In this document: positions 52,472-61,586 of the stretch, piece after piece
Layout: every line of letters begins with the position of its first letter
Position numbering within the stretch: the first letter of the stretch is position 1
DNA from: an uncultured Thiotrichaceae bacterium
GTDB taxonomy: Bacteria; Pseudomonadota; Gammaproteobacteria; Thiotrichales; Thiotrichaceae
NCBI GenBank assembly: GCA_937925855.1
Contig: CALAMO010000037.1
Coordinates: 1-64,000 of the forward strand
DNA length: 64,000 nucleotides
Direction: 5' to 3'
Position numbers and translations under genes: made by a program
Notes under the pieces: generated by a model
The model's database searches: none
Told to the model about the DNA's origin: nothing
What the model saw: the letters and a program-made list of their open reading frames with translations, nothing else

Positions 52472-53776
52472 ATGGCCTGTCAACACGTCGAACCTATTGT
52501 GGATGGGGCTGATACCTTTACCGTTGCCATGCCGAAATATACCTTTGGGCGCGGCTGTTTAAGAGAAGCCGGGGAGCGCGCTCAGGGGCTGGGTATGAAA
52601 CAGGTGGCGCTGTTCACCGACCCGCACCTGGTCGAGGGCGAATACGTCGCTAAGGTGTTTGAGTCGCTGCGGGCGCAAGGGTTGAGTGTCACTATCTTTA
52701 GTGATATTCGCATTGAGCCGGACGATGATTCGGTTCAACGGGCGGCGCAGTTTCTGCGGGCCGGGCGCTTTGATGGCGTGGTGTCGGTTGGCGGTGGTTC
52801 GGTGATTGATACCGCGAAGGCGGGGATGGTCTGTGCGCTGTATTCGGGGCCATTGGCGGACTACTTTGGCCCACCGCTGGGCCAGGCCAAGCCCGTGCCC
52901 GGCCCGCTGTTGCCGCACCTGGCTTGCCCGACCACATCGGGCACCGGTTCGGAATGCACCTCTATCTCAGTGATTCGCTTTAATGAACTCAATACTAAAT
53001 TCGTCGTCGGCAGTCCGCATATGCTGCCTAATGAGGCGCTGGTCGATCCGGCGGTGTGCGATACGCTGTCGGCGATGGCGGTGGCCTCCACCGGTTTTGA
53101 TCTGCTGTGCCATGCGCTGGAATGCTATACCGCTAAGGCATATACCCGCTGGCAGAAGGTGGCAGATCCGCAGGCGCGCACCTTAATGCAGGGCGCTAAT
53201 CCGTGGAGTGACCTAGGGGCACGGCGCGCGCTGGAAATTGCCGGTGAATACCTGGAGCGCGGCGTGGCTTCTGCCGCCGATCATGAGGCGCGTGACCAGC
53301 TCATGTTTGGTGCGTCGCTGGCGGGGATGGCATTTGGTAACTCGGGCACGCATCTGGCGCACGCCATGTCCTATGGGATTACGCATCTGATGCACGATGT
53401 CGACACGGCCGGTTATGCCGTCGCGCCGCCGTTTATTCCGCACGGTATTAGTGTGGTGGTGAACGCGCCGCCCATTTTTCAGTATCTAGCGGAAGCTGCA
53501 CCGCAGCGCCATCTGGCGGCGGCACAGTTTCTGGGGGCAGATACGCAGGGCGCGACCCCAGACGATGCGGGCGAAGTGCTGAGCCAGCATCTGATTAAGC
53601 TGATGCGCGCGACGCAAATGCCAAACGGTATTAGCGCGCTGGGTTTTAAGGCCGATGAGATTAAAGCGCTGGCGGCCTCATCGCTGCGCCAGCAGCGGGC
53701 AATCAATAACGCACCCAAAGTGGCCGATCAGGCCGACATGGAAAGTATCTATCAGGCCGCATGGCAGTACTGGTAG
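52472..53776 (+). CDS. Hydroxyacid-oxoacid transhydrogenase (iron-containing alcohol dehydrogenase family)
   Basis: A 434-residue type III (iron) dehydrogenase. It has the NAD/substrate block SVGGGSVIDTAKAG, PTTSGTGSECTSISVI, VDPAVCDTLSAMAVASTG, and metal-binding HLAHAMSYGITHL and DTAGYAVAPPFIPHG. The mid-region RTLMQGANPWSDLGARRALE matches the hydroxyacid-oxoacid transhydrogenase (ADHFE1) group, which couples 4-hydroxybutyrate oxidation to reduction of 2-oxoglutarate. No D-2-hydroxyglutarate dehydrogenase gene is beside it. Starts at ATG 52472 after GGAAG. Confidence 0.85.
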   Translation: MACQHVEPIVDGADTFTVAMPKYTFGRGCLREAGERAQGLGMKQVALFTDPHLVEGEYVAKVFESLRAQGLSVTIFSDIRIEPDDDSVQRAAQFLRAGRFDGVVSVGGGSVIDTAKAGMVCALYSGPLADYFGPPLGQAKPVPGPLLPHLACPTTSGTGSECTSISVIRFNELNTKFVVGSPHMLPNEALVDPAVCDTLSAMAVASTGFDLLCHALECYTAKAYTRWQKVADPQARTLMQGANPWSDLGARRALEIAGEYLERGVASAADHEARDQLMFGASLAGMAFGNSGTHLAHAMSYGITHLMHDVDTAGYAVAPPFIPHGISVVVNAPPIFQYLAEAAPQRHLAAAQFLGADTQGATPDDAGEVLSQHLIKLMRATQMPNGISALGFKADEIKALAASSLRQQRAINNAPKVADQADMESIYQAAWQYW

Positions 53777-53888
53777 ACCTAGACAGCAGGTTTGTGTCGC
53801 CGGCAGTATTTCTAAAACGTGTATCAACGACGTGTTGCAACTGTGGCCGTACAGCACTCCAGTGCGTAGGCCACTTTGGTCGCGTAGT

Positions 53889-54461
53889 CTAGGACGCTCG
53901 GCGAGGCTCCTGCACAATGTTCTGCCGCTCAATCTGCGGGATGACGACCGCCGCTGCTGCCGCACCCTCGACCGGGATATAACGCGGATACTGCGGTGCG
54001 CTGCGGTCATCTAAGACATCAGTCCAGTGCCGCGTGCTCGCCATAAACGCCGCAACGCCGCTGCTGCCGAAGACGCGGTAGTAGCCATAGAGCACGGTTT
54101 CCAGGTATGACCATAAGATCGGCTTGTCAGGCTGGGCGAAACCACCACTGGCGTGTTTATACATTTGAACATCGCTCTCGTTTAAGTGCGCGGTGTCCGC
54201 CTGCCAGTCTTGGCCTGAGAGCGGCTGGCGCTGATAGCCGTTTTCACGTTGATCCAGTTCGGCCCAGTCCGCGCCGGGCACTCGCGCCATTAGACCATCG
54301 ATATGGGTGCCAGGTTCGGGCAGCACGCTTAACAGCGAGTGGCTATATAACTCATGATGAATCCAGGTGCGCGCCCAACCGTTGACCCGTGCCGGGGCGA
54401 GCATCTCATAGCGATGGGTGGCGGTGTTGACCAGTGAGCCGAAACCAAAAAAACAGGCCAT
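53889..54461 (-). CDS. Gamma-glutamylcyclotransferase-like protein
   Basis: A 190-residue protein with the cyclotransferase fold. The substrate loop is FFGFGSLVN at the start (residues 4-12) and the catalytic-type Glu lies in ELDQRENGYQR. Such enzymes release 5-oxoproline from gamma-glutamyl peptides, though many members have other targets. ATG 54461 is preferred: it lies one base after the stop of the DUF4864 gene. An in-frame ATG 42 bp upstream falls inside that gene. Confidence 0.82.
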   Translation of the reverse strand: MACFFGFGSLVNTATHRYEMLAPARVNGWARTWIHHELYSHSLLSVLPEPGTHIDGLMARVPGADWAELDQRENGYQRQPLSGQDWQADTAHLNESDVQMYKHASGGFAQPDKPILWSYLETVLYGYYRVFGSSGVAAFMASTRHWTDVLDDRSAPQYPRYIPVEGAAAAAVVIPQIERQNIVQEPRRAS

Positions 54462-54462
54462 A

Positions 54463-54924
54463 TTACACCGCCAGTCCTTTGGGTCGCAGTACCTGTACGC
54501 CATTAATTTTCCAGCTCATGTCTGTCTGCTGTTGCATTTTATACAGTACTTTATAAAGCTGGCCCTGCTGATCGGTAAACAGCACGGGTTGGTACAAGAC
54601 ACCGCTAGCTTCACGCACTTTTTCAAGCGTAAAGGATTTAGGGCGATAGACCATGCTGTAGCCGGTTTTAACCATGCGCATAAAGGTCTCTGGCGTTTTG
54701 AAATGCGCTTTAATGGTGGGCGAGGCGTGCGAGAAGGCCCGTTCACCATCATCTTTGCTGAAGGCATCTAGCTGGTCGTTGACGACATCAGCAATCAGCT
54801 GGTCGCGGGTTTCTAGGTTAGTGTCTGTGGTCTCTTTGTTGGCGGTGCCTGCGACAGCGCTGAGCGTGGCGAGCAGGCCGAGGCAAAGGAGGCTATAGAT
54901 GAAGCGCCTGATAGATGTGTGCAT
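54463..54924 (-). CDS. DUF4864 domain secreted protein
   Basis: A 153-residue exported protein with a signal peptide of about 25 residues (FIYSLLCLGLLATLSAVAG). The mature part has VNDQLDAFSKDDGERAFSHA, KTPETFMRMVKTGYSMVYRP and MSWKINGVQVLRPKGLAV, matching DUF4864, a small alpha/beta fold related to the NTF2-like group. Function unknown. It is coupled to the cyclotransferase-like gene downstream. Confidence 0.85.
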   Translation of the reverse strand: MHTSIRRFIYSLLCLGLLATLSAVAGTANKETTDTNLETRDQLIADVVNDQLDAFSKDDGERAFSHASPTIKAHFKTPETFMRMVKTGYSMVYRPKSFTLEKVREASGVLYQPVLFTDQQGQLYKVLYKMQQQTDMSWKINGVQVLRPKGLAV

Positions 54925-55225
54925 GGTGAGGACTCCGAATAAATAGGGACTAGTCGTCGCGTTGCTGCGTGCTACAAGCGGCCGCTACGGCCTGGTTAGG
55001 GCGGTCAACTTGACCACCTATGCACTGATACAACGCTAATATAAACAGCATGATATAAACAGATTGTACGTGGGAGGTATATTCTTGCCACCACGGGTTG
55101 GGTTTTTAACAGTGTGTCTTGCGGGGGCTACTGATTTTTAGTGCAAAGCTGAACCTAGCCTAAATGGTAGGCTTTTTTTGGTCTACACTTCGACTACTAT
55201 GGGTATAAAGTATGCAGGGATTGCG
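54925..55225. other. Divergent intergenic region with palindrome and orphan hairpin
   Basis: About 300 bases. GGTCAA-C-TTGACC (55003-55015) is a perfect palindrome. AGCCTA/TAGGCT (55157-55162 and 55168-55173) followed by seven Ts looks like a terminator pointing rightward, although no rightward gene precedes it. Confidence 0.5.
55157..55179 (+). terminator. Orphan rightward intrinsic terminator candidate
   Basis: A 6-bp stem AGCCTA/TAGGCT, 5-nt loop and seven Ts. It ends within a gap and 47 bp before the DsrE-like gene. It may end a short RNA, or attenuate the downstream gene. Confidence 0.5.
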
Positions 55226-55594
55226 ATGGCCAATAAGTTAATCTTCATTTTACACCACGCCTATTGTAAGCAGGCCGAAGAGTTAAGGCCGATCTTTCTC
55301 CAGGCCACGGTGGCGGCGGCGATGCAGTATGAAACCGAGATTATTTTATCTGGGACTAACACTGAATTAGCCCGGCCCGGCGTGGCGGCGAAGATGGCGC
55401 TGCCAGGAGAAGACGGTAAAACAATTCATGATTATATGCAGGATGTGGTCGAGGCCGGAGCCAGCATCAAAGTGTGTTCAGCGCCGGCTGATATGCCGCC
55501 GGATAGCATGATTCCACAAATTCAGGAGCGCGTGGGTTCGACTTATTTGATTAGTGAACTGATGGATCAGGATACCGTTACGCTGACTTATTGA
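55226..55594 (+). CDS. DsrE/DsrF-like family protein
   Basis: A 122-residue small protein starting MANKLIFILHHAYCKQAEEL. The fold order (parallel strands with helices), the blocks AAAMQYETEIILSGT, GKTIHDYMQDVVEAGASIKV and the CSA segment with Cys fit the DsrE/F family, whose studied members carry sulfur on a cysteine. Cys in AYCKQ and VCSAP are candidate carriers. Earlier in-frame ATGs at 55178-55199 are less well placed than ATG 55226 with AGGGA upstream. Role not known. Confidence 0.72.
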   Translation: MANKLIFILHHAYCKQAEELRPIFLQATVAAAMQYETEIILSGTNTELARPGVAAKMALPGEDGKTIHDYMQDVVEAGASIKVCSAPADMPPDSMIPQIQERVGSTYLISELMDQDTVTLTY

Positions 55595-55647
55595 GTCGGG
55601 TGCACTACTGGGGCTAAAATCACCTTTCAAGCACTAAAAGGATAACA

Positions 55648-56394
55648 ATGATGGACACTATTGAGTTTGCGGTGATCGGCGGTACGGGGCTAACGGAGAT
55701 TGCCGGGTTGGAGATTATTCACCGCGAAGTGGTGCACACGCCTTATGGCGAGCCTTCCGGCCAGTTTACCCACGGTCAGCTTGGCGCGAAGCGGATTCTT
55801 TTTCTCGCCCGCCATGGCTATGCGCACTCTATTCCACCGCACAAAGTCAACTATCGCGCGAATATTTGGGCGTTGCGCAGTTTGGGGGTGAAGAAAATTG
55901 TTGCGGTGGCGGCCGTCGGGGGCATTAGCGCCGCGATGGCACCGCGTCGAATTATTGTACCGGATCAGATCATCGATTATACCTCGGCGCGGGCACATAC
56001 CTTTTTTGAGGAAGGCTTGACCTCAGTGACGCATATCGACTTCTCGCAGCCTTACACGGAGTCACTGCGCCAAGCGCTATTAGCCGCCGGTCAGTCTGCC
56101 GGTGTGCCGTTGATTGCGGGCGGTGTTTATGGTGCTACCCAGGGGCCGAGGTTAGAAACAGCGGCTGAAATCAGCCGCCTGGAACGCGACGGCTGTGATT
56201 TGGTTGGGATGACGGCGATGCCGGAAGCCAGTTTGGCGCGTGAGGCCGGGATAGATTATGCCAGTTATAATGTGGTGGCGAACTGGGCAGCGGGTAAGCA
56301 GGGCGCTGAGGTGATTTCACTGGATGATATTTATGAGAATTTATCGGCCAGCATGTCACAGGTGCGTTCACTGCTCACCGCGCTGGTGTGTTAA
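55648..56394 (+). CDS. S-methyl-5'-thioinosine phosphorylase (MTAP/PNP family)
   Basis: A 248-residue nucleoside phosphorylase. It has AVIGGTGLTEIAG (phosphate loop), ARHGYAHSIPPHKVNYRANI, AVAAVGGIS, GVYGATQGPRLETAAEI, and VGMTAMPEASLAREAGI for the purine pocket. The length and Gln-Gly form agree with the methylthioinosine phosphorylase known from Pseudomonas (PA3004 type), which salvages S-methylthioinosine after deamination of methylthioadenosine. AAAGGA precedes the start. ygfX overlaps its stop. Confidence 0.88.
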   Translation: MMDTIEFAVIGGTGLTEIAGLEIIHREVVHTPYGEPSGQFTHGQLGAKRILFLARHGYAHSIPPHKVNYRANIWALRSLGVKKIVAVAAVGGISAAMAPRRIIVPDQIIDYTSARAHTFFEEGLTSVTHIDFSQPYTESLRQALLAAGQSAGVPLIAGGVYGATQGPRLETAAEISRLERDGCDLVGMTAMPEASLAREAGIDYASYNVVANWAAGKQGAEVISLDDIYENLSASMSQVRSLLTALVC

Positions 56395-56855
56395 GCCAAG
56401 AGGCCAACCCTTTTAGCGCAGAGCTGTGTCTGCGGCCCAAGCCATCGCGCCTGCTGCTGATTTTTATTGGGTGCAGCCATGCCTGTGCCATCGGGGTATT
56501 ATCAGCCGTTCCAGCGCTGGGCGGGTATGCACGGCTGCTGTTATTCGTAGGGGTGTTGTTATCAGCCGGTTATTTTTTGCTGTTACACAGTCATTTGCTT
56601 CCCGCAAAGGCCGTAAAGACTCTGTATTGGCGTGAATTTGGCGGCTGGGAGCTGGTGAACGGTCAGGGACAGCAGCTGCCGGTTATTTTAGCAGATAGCA
56701 GCTTTAGCTCATTAGCGTTAACTGTGCTAAATTTTAAAACCCGCCCTGCATTAGGGGGGCAACGCTATACGGTCATTCTGCTGTGGGATAATTGTTCCTT
56801 AGCATTACGGCGTCATTTGCGCATGCGCATGAAGCTTTATCTGGCGAACCGGTAG
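56388..56855 (+). CDS. ygfX: YgfX-like membrane protein
   Basis: A 155-residue protein with two membrane helices (LLLIFIGCSHACAIGVL and LLLFVGVLLSAGYFLLLH) and a soluble beta-rich end (VKTLYWREFGGWELVNGQG, RYTVILLWDNC). The pattern is YgfX/CptA. In E. coli it works next to SdhE and was proposed as a toxin acting on FtsZ/MreB. No sdhE is adjacent here. It starts at GTG 56388, overlapping the phosphorylase stop by 7 bases, and lies 72 bp before recB. Confidence 0.78.
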   Translation: MLSQEANPFSAELCLRPKPSRLLLIFIGCSHACAIGVLSAVPALGGYARLLLFVGVLLSAGYFLLLHSHLLPAKAVKTLYWREFGGWELVNGQGQQLPVILADSSFSSLALTVLNFKTRPALGGQRYTVILLWDNCSLALRRHLRMRMKLYLANR

Positions 56856-56927
56856 CGCCAGCCGCAGCTGTGGCTATCTGCGCACAGGCTTATTTTTTCA
56901 CTGCTCCCTGGTTTTGATCTGAATTTA

Positions 56928-59900
56928 ATGCAGCAACTTGAACCCCTAGACATTCCGCTGAGCGGTAAAAATCTGATTCAGGCCAGTGCCGGTACTGGTA
57001 AAACCTGGACAATCTCGCTGTTATACCTTCGACTGATCATTGAGCAGCAGCTAACGGTGGATCAATTATTAGTTGTCACCTATACCCGTGCCGCGACGGA
57101 AGAATTACGTGATCGGATTCGCAGCCGCTTGAAAACCGCGCTGGCGGCGTATGAAAAACCGCAGACAGCCAGGGCTGAGTACCAGCAGCTGCTTGACCGC
57201 TATCCACCAACGGCTGAGCGGCTGTGGTGTCTGCGGCGGGCGCTGCTGAGTTTCGATGAAGCGACAGTATTCACTATCCACGGTTTCTGCCAGCGGGCGC
57301 TCCAGGAAAATGCCTTTGAGGTCGGCTTGCCGTTTGATAGCGACTTGATGCAGGACGAGCACGAGCTACAGCTCAATCTCAGCGACCAATTTTGGCAGCA
57401 GCGCTTAATGCAGCCGAGTGCCATAGATCGCCAGCTGCTGGCCGCTGGTACACTGACACCGGATCGTTTATTAGCGGATGTGCGCGCTTTTATTGGCAGA
57501 CCCTATCTGGTGCCGCTGGGGATAACGGCAGTTAGCGACGCTGAGTATACGCACCAACAGCAGCTTTATCGCGCGCTGCGCACCGACGTTGAGCAGCTGT
57601 GGCATCAGCAGCAGGCAGAAATTCTGGCCTTATTATCACCGCAGGTGCTGAGCCAGCAGGCGTACAAGCCGGCGCAGCTCCAGGCGATGAGTGCGGCCCT
57701 AGCGCGCGTGCTGGTCTGCCCTGTTGCTGAGGTGGCGGGTGATTTGCTGAAGCTGCTGCTAAAGTTTACCCCGGCAGAACTGGCGGCGAAAACTAAAAAA
57801 GGCATGACGCCGCCTAGCCACGCCTTGTTTGTTGCAGTGGAGGATTTACTCGCGGCAGCGGCGGCAGTGCAAGCGCTACAGGAGCACGCGCTGGAACAGC
57901 TGCGCTATGACCTGCTGTGCTGGCTGCGGGCGCAATTGCCGCTGCGTAAGCGCCAGTCCGGCCTGTTGGCGTTTGATGATTTACTGCTGAACGTGCAGCA
58001 GGCGCTGCTGGCTCGGCCTGCGCTGGCCAGCGCGCTGGCGCAGCAGTACCCGGTGGCGCTGATTGATGAGTTTCAGGACACCGATCCGGTACAGTTTGCT
58101 GTTTTCCAGCGCATCTATCAGGATAACCCCGGTGCCTTGTTCTATGTGGGCGATCCGAAGCAGGCAATTTACAGCTTTCGCGGCGCTGATATTCATACCT
58201 ATCTGTTGGCTGCTGCCTCGGTGGATGCGACCCAGCGCTATACGCTAGATAAAAATTTCCGCTCCTGTCCTGAACTGATTGCGGCTTTTAATCATTTGTT
58301 TGCGGTGGCTCCCGACCCCTTTGCAAATCAGCAGCGTATTGCCTACGAGGCGGTGCGCGCCGGTGGGGTGGTGCATGAACGCCTGACCGTAACGGCCGGA
58401 CAGTCAGCTTCAAGTCCTGGCGCTGAGAGTGCGCCGCTTGCCGTCGCACCGCTACGCCTGTGGGATTGGGATGGTATTGACCCTATCGACAATAAGTTAC
58501 AGCTGCATAGCCATATCGCACAGGCCGTCGCGAATGACATTGCCAACTTGCTCCAGCAGGGGCAGCGTGGTGAAGCGCTGATTGGTACGCAGCCGGTACG
58601 CAGCGGTGATTTTGCCGTCTTGGTGCGCAGCCACCGTCAGGGGCGTCTGATTAAGCAGGCGCTACAGCGCTGTGGTATCGCCAGCGTCCAGAAATCGCCG
58701 CTGGGGATTTTTGAAACGCATGAGGCGGCTGAACTACGCCTACTGCTGCGCGCGATTGCCGAGCCGGGTAACGTGCTGAAAGTGCGGCGGGCGCTAGTGA
58801 CTGAATTAATGGGCGGCGATGCCCGTAGCCTGCTGGCGCTGGATGAAGACAGCGGGCTGTTTGAGGCCGCGCTGGAAGATTTTTACCGCTGGAATCAGCT
58901 GTGGGCGCGTAAGGGATTCATGCCCATGCTGCGTGACTGGCTGATGTCCTGCGGTATTTATCAGCGTTTACTGGCTTATATTGATGGTGAACGGCGCATG
59001 ACCAATCTGCTGCACCTCGCCGAGCTGATACATGCGCAAACCCGTGAACGCCAGAGTGGCATGCACGCGCTGCTTCGCTGGCTTCAGCAGCAGGCCGAAC
59101 AGTCGAGCACGCAGGATGAGCACCAGCTGCGCTTAGAAAGTGATGAAAACCTAGTGCAGATTGTGACCATTCACAAGAGTAAGGGCCTACAGTACCCGCT
59201 GGTTTACTGCCCATTTCTGTGGGATGAGCCAGAAATGCGCGCGGGGGGACAGTGGTTTGCCTGGTACGATGAAACGGACGCAACCAACTACCTACAGGCT
59301 GGAGGCGAGCGCCTAGACGAGGCGATGCAGCGGCGTAAAGCCGATGAAATGGGCGAGAATTTGCGCCTGCTGTATGTGGCGCTGACGCGGGCGCAGTATC
59401 AGTGCACCGTGGTGTTAGCGACCGGTGAAGTGCCACGGTTTAACTACCGTTCGTCACTGGCGTGGTTGCTGTTTGGACATTTGCCAGCGGCGGATAATAT
59501 CCTGGCGGGGAAGGCGCAGCTTAAGCCTGCGGAGCGCCAGCAGCTCATGCACGCACAGCTAAGCGCGTTGACTACGCCAGACGGCAGGCGGGCGGCGGGT
59601 GAGGCGGTAGAGGGTGCGACAGGTATAGACGGTGCTAGCAACATCAGCTGGTCAGCGCTGCCAGCGGTGGATACGCTGAGCGCTTACCGGCCTATGCGTG
59701 CGCCCCAGGCATTGGTGGCGCGCGAGTTTAGGCACGCGGTACCGGCTGTGCAGCGCATCGGTAGTTTTAGCGGCCTGACTTCGGGCCAGCACAACGAACG
59801 GCCAGACCATGACGCGACGGCGCTTCAACTGACGTTGCCCCGGCGAGAACTGCGCGCGCAGGAAACCTTTCCTGGCGGGGCGCGTGCTGGGGTCTGCTTA

Positions 59901-60590
59901 CATAAAATGCTGGAACGGCTGGATTTTGTCCGACCCGTGCACGAACAGCGCGAGGATGTGGTGCTGCGGACGCTGGCGGAGCAGGGGTTTGAGGCGCATT
60001 GGGCAGCAGCTGCGGAGAAGTTACTAGCACAGACGGTGGCGACGCCGCTGCTGATGGACGACTCGCTTTGTTTGCATCATATCGAGCAGGCGCAGCGACT
60101 GGATGAGCTGGAGTTTTATTTTCCGGTGCATCATTTACGGGTCGAGCACTTAAAGACGATTCTGCTGGCTGGGCTTCCGGACGATCAACCCTGGATGCAG
60201 GCAGCGGTGCAGCGACTGGCCTTTGCGGATTTGCAGGGGTTTATGAAAGGCTTTATCGACCTGATTTTTCGGCATCAGGGGCACTATTATGTGGTGGACT
60301 ATAAGTCGAACTGGCTGGGTGATGCGCTAATTGACTATACGCCGCAGCGCCTGGAGCAGGCCATGGCGGATGCGCATTATTATGTGCAGTATTTGATTTA
60401 CTGTCTGGCGTTGCACCGCTATTTAGGTCAGCGTTTGGGCGCGGCGTATCATTGGGATACCCATGTTGGTGGCGCGCTGTATCTATTCTTGCGCGGGATG
60501 ACGCCGCAAGGTGATGCGGGTAACGGCGTGTTCTTTCATAAGCCTGCGTTTGAGCTGATTGATGCACTGGATCGTCTGATGCGTCTGTAG
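56928..60590 (+). CDS. recB: Exodeoxyribonuclease V beta subunit RecB
   Basis: A 1220-residue helicase-nuclease. Walker A is ASAGTGKTWT (19-28), motif II is LIDEFQDTDPVQF, motif III FYVGDPKQAIYSFRGAD, motif V IVTIHKSKGLQYPLV and motif VI RLLYVALTRA. The C-terminal nuclease has GFIDLIFR and YYVVDYKSNWLGD with the Asp and Lys catalytic residues. Length is close to E. coli RecB (1180). recC and recD, usually on either side, are missing: ygfX precedes and an arylamine N-acetyltransferase gene follows. Confidence 0.96.
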   Translation: MQQLEPLDIPLSGKNLIQASAGTGKTWTISLLYLRLIIEQQLTVDQLLVVTYTRAATEELRDRIRSRLKTALAAYEKPQTARAEYQQLLDRYPPTAERLWCLRRALLSFDEATVFTIHGFCQRALQENAFEVGLPFDSDLMQDEHELQLNLSDQFWQQRLMQPSAIDRQLLAAGTLTPDRLLADVRAFIGRPYLVPLGITAVSDAEYTHQQQLYRALRTDVEQLWHQQQAEILALLSPQVLSQQAYKPAQLQAMSAALARVLVCPVAEVAGDLLKLLLKFTPAELAAKTKKGMTPPSHALFVAVEDLLAAAAAVQALQEHALEQLRYDLLCWLRAQLPLRKRQSGLLAFDDLLLNVQQALLARPALASALAQQYPVALIDEFQDTDPVQFAVFQRIYQDNPGALFYVGDPKQAIYSFRGADIHTYLLAAASVDATQRYTLDKNFRSCPELIAAFNHLFAVAPDPFANQQRIAYEAVRAGGVVHERLTVTAGQSASSPGAESAPLAVAPLRLWDWDGIDPIDNKLQLHSHIAQAVANDIANLLQQGQRGEALIGTQPVRSGDFAVLVRSHRQGRLIKQALQRCGIASVQKSPLGIFETHEAAELRLLLRAIAEPGNVLKVRRALVTELMGGDARSLLALDEDSGLFEAALEDFYRWNQLWARKGFMPMLRDWLMSCGIYQRLLAYIDGERRMTNLLHLAELIHAQTRERQSGMHALLRWLQQQAEQSSTQDEHQLRLESDENLVQIVTIHKSKGLQYPLVYCPFLWDEPEMRAGGQWFAWYDETDATNYLQAGGERLDEAMQRRKADEMGENLRLLYVALTRAQYQCTVVLATGEVPRFNYRSSLAWLLFGHLPAADNILAGKAQLKPAERQQLMHAQLSALTTPDGRRAAGEAVEGATGIDGASNISWSALPAVDTLSAYRPMRAPQALVAREFRHAVPAVQRIGSFSGLTSGQHNERPDHDATALQLTLPRRELRAQETFPGGARAGVCLHKMLERLDFVRPVHEQREDVVLRTLAEQGFEAHWAAAAEKLLAQTVATPLLMDDSLCLHHIEQAQRLDELEFYFPVHHLRVEHLKTILLAGLPDDQPWMQAAVQRLAFADLQGFMKGFIDLIFRHQGHYYVVDYKSNWLGDALIDYTPQRLEQAMADAHYYVQYLIYCLALHRYLGQRLGAAYHWDTHVGGALYLFLRGMTPQGDAGNGVFFHKPAFELIDALDRLMRL

Positions 60591-60677
60591 TGGTGGTTTC
60601 TTTGCGGCATTAGGCGGTGCGCCTGCGTCTCGGGTTTGCGCTCATTCATGGGTTTTAATAAATAGGATTAACTAAGC

Positions 60678-61496
60678 ATGACGGCATTGAGCACGGAGAC
60701 GTTTAAGCTGGCGGATTATCTGCGGCGGATAGGCTATCAGGGCGAAGTGAAGCCTGATTTAAGTTGCCTTAAGGCCTTATTGCGCGCCCAGGGGCAAGCG
60801 ATTCCGTTTGAGAACTTGGATGTGATGGCCTATGGCACGATTAATCTGGAGCCTGCGCGATTGGTGCAAAAAATCGTGTACGGCGGGCGCGGTGGCTATT
60901 GCTATGAGGTGAATGCTATCGTGTATTTGGCGTTACAGGCTGTGGGCTTTAGCGTACAGCTGGTGGCCGCACGGCCGCGCATTTTTCCGGTGCTGCGCCC
61001 GCGTACGCATATGGCAGTTGTGGTGACCTTGGCGGGGCAGCAGTGGCTGTGTGATCCAGCATTTGGCGGGCAGATGCCCGCCGAGCCGATCTGCTTGCAA
61101 CGCTTGGATGAAGTCATTGTTCAAGGCAGCGATCAGTTCAAGCTAACGCTGGACGAGGCGGCTGGGGAGTATTACCTGCACGCCTTAACCGATGATGCGG
61201 GCACACAGCGCTGGCAAACACAGTATTCCTTTAGCCTCAGCCCGCAGGAATGGGTGGATTTTGCGCCTGGGAATTTTCTTAATTCGACCCACCCCGATTC
61301 GTTCTTCCGCCAGCAGCCCGCGCTGGTGATTTTCACCCCTGAGGGTCGCAATGTGTTATTCGGTAGGCGGCTCAAGGTGATGAAGCAGGGGGTGACCGCA
61401 ACCCGCAGGGTCACGGATGATGAGTTTGCCGAGGTGCTGCGGGATTACTTCAGGGTGACGGGCAGTTACTCATTTAAGGGTTTAGGACACCGCTAA
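60678..61496 (+). CDS. nat: Arylamine N-acetyltransferase
   Basis: A 272-residue NAT. The catalytic triad is Cys75 (GRGGYCYEVN), His111 (RTHMAVVV) and Asp126 (CDPAFGG). The N-terminal FENLDVMAYG block is also typical. NATs acetylate arylamines and hydrazines with acetyl-CoA; roles in bacteria vary and include lipid and aromatic metabolism. Length is standard. Followed by a hairpin that separates it from the convergent DUF1501 gene. Confidence 0.95.
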   Translation: MTALSTETFKLADYLRRIGYQGEVKPDLSCLKALLRAQGQAIPFENLDVMAYGTINLEPARLVQKIVYGGRGGYCYEVNAIVYLALQAVGFSVQLVAARPRIFPVLRPRTHMAVVVTLAGQQWLCDPAFGGQMPAEPICLQRLDEVIVQGSDQFKLTLDEAAGEYYLHALTDDAGTQRWQTQYSFSLSPQEWVDFAPGNFLNSTHPDSFFRQQPALVIFTPEGRNVLFGRRLKVMKQGVTATRRVTDDEFAEVLRDYFRVTGSYSFKGLGHR

Positions 61497-61530
61497 TAGA
61501 AGTGCCCTTTAGCCGACGTTCCGCCGGGCA

Positions 61531-61559
61531 GCCTTCCCCACGGTGTCAGTGGGGAAGGC
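61531..61559. terminator. Hairpin between convergent nat and DUF1501 genes
   Basis: GCCTTCCCCAC pairs perfectly with GTGGGGAAGGC (11 bp, 7-nt loop GGTGTCA). It has no T-tract on either side, so it may act as a bidirectional stop with help from Rho or as an mRNA 3' barrier. Confidence 0.55.
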
Positions 61560-61586
61560 GCCGGGGCGATATTAAACGGGACAAGA

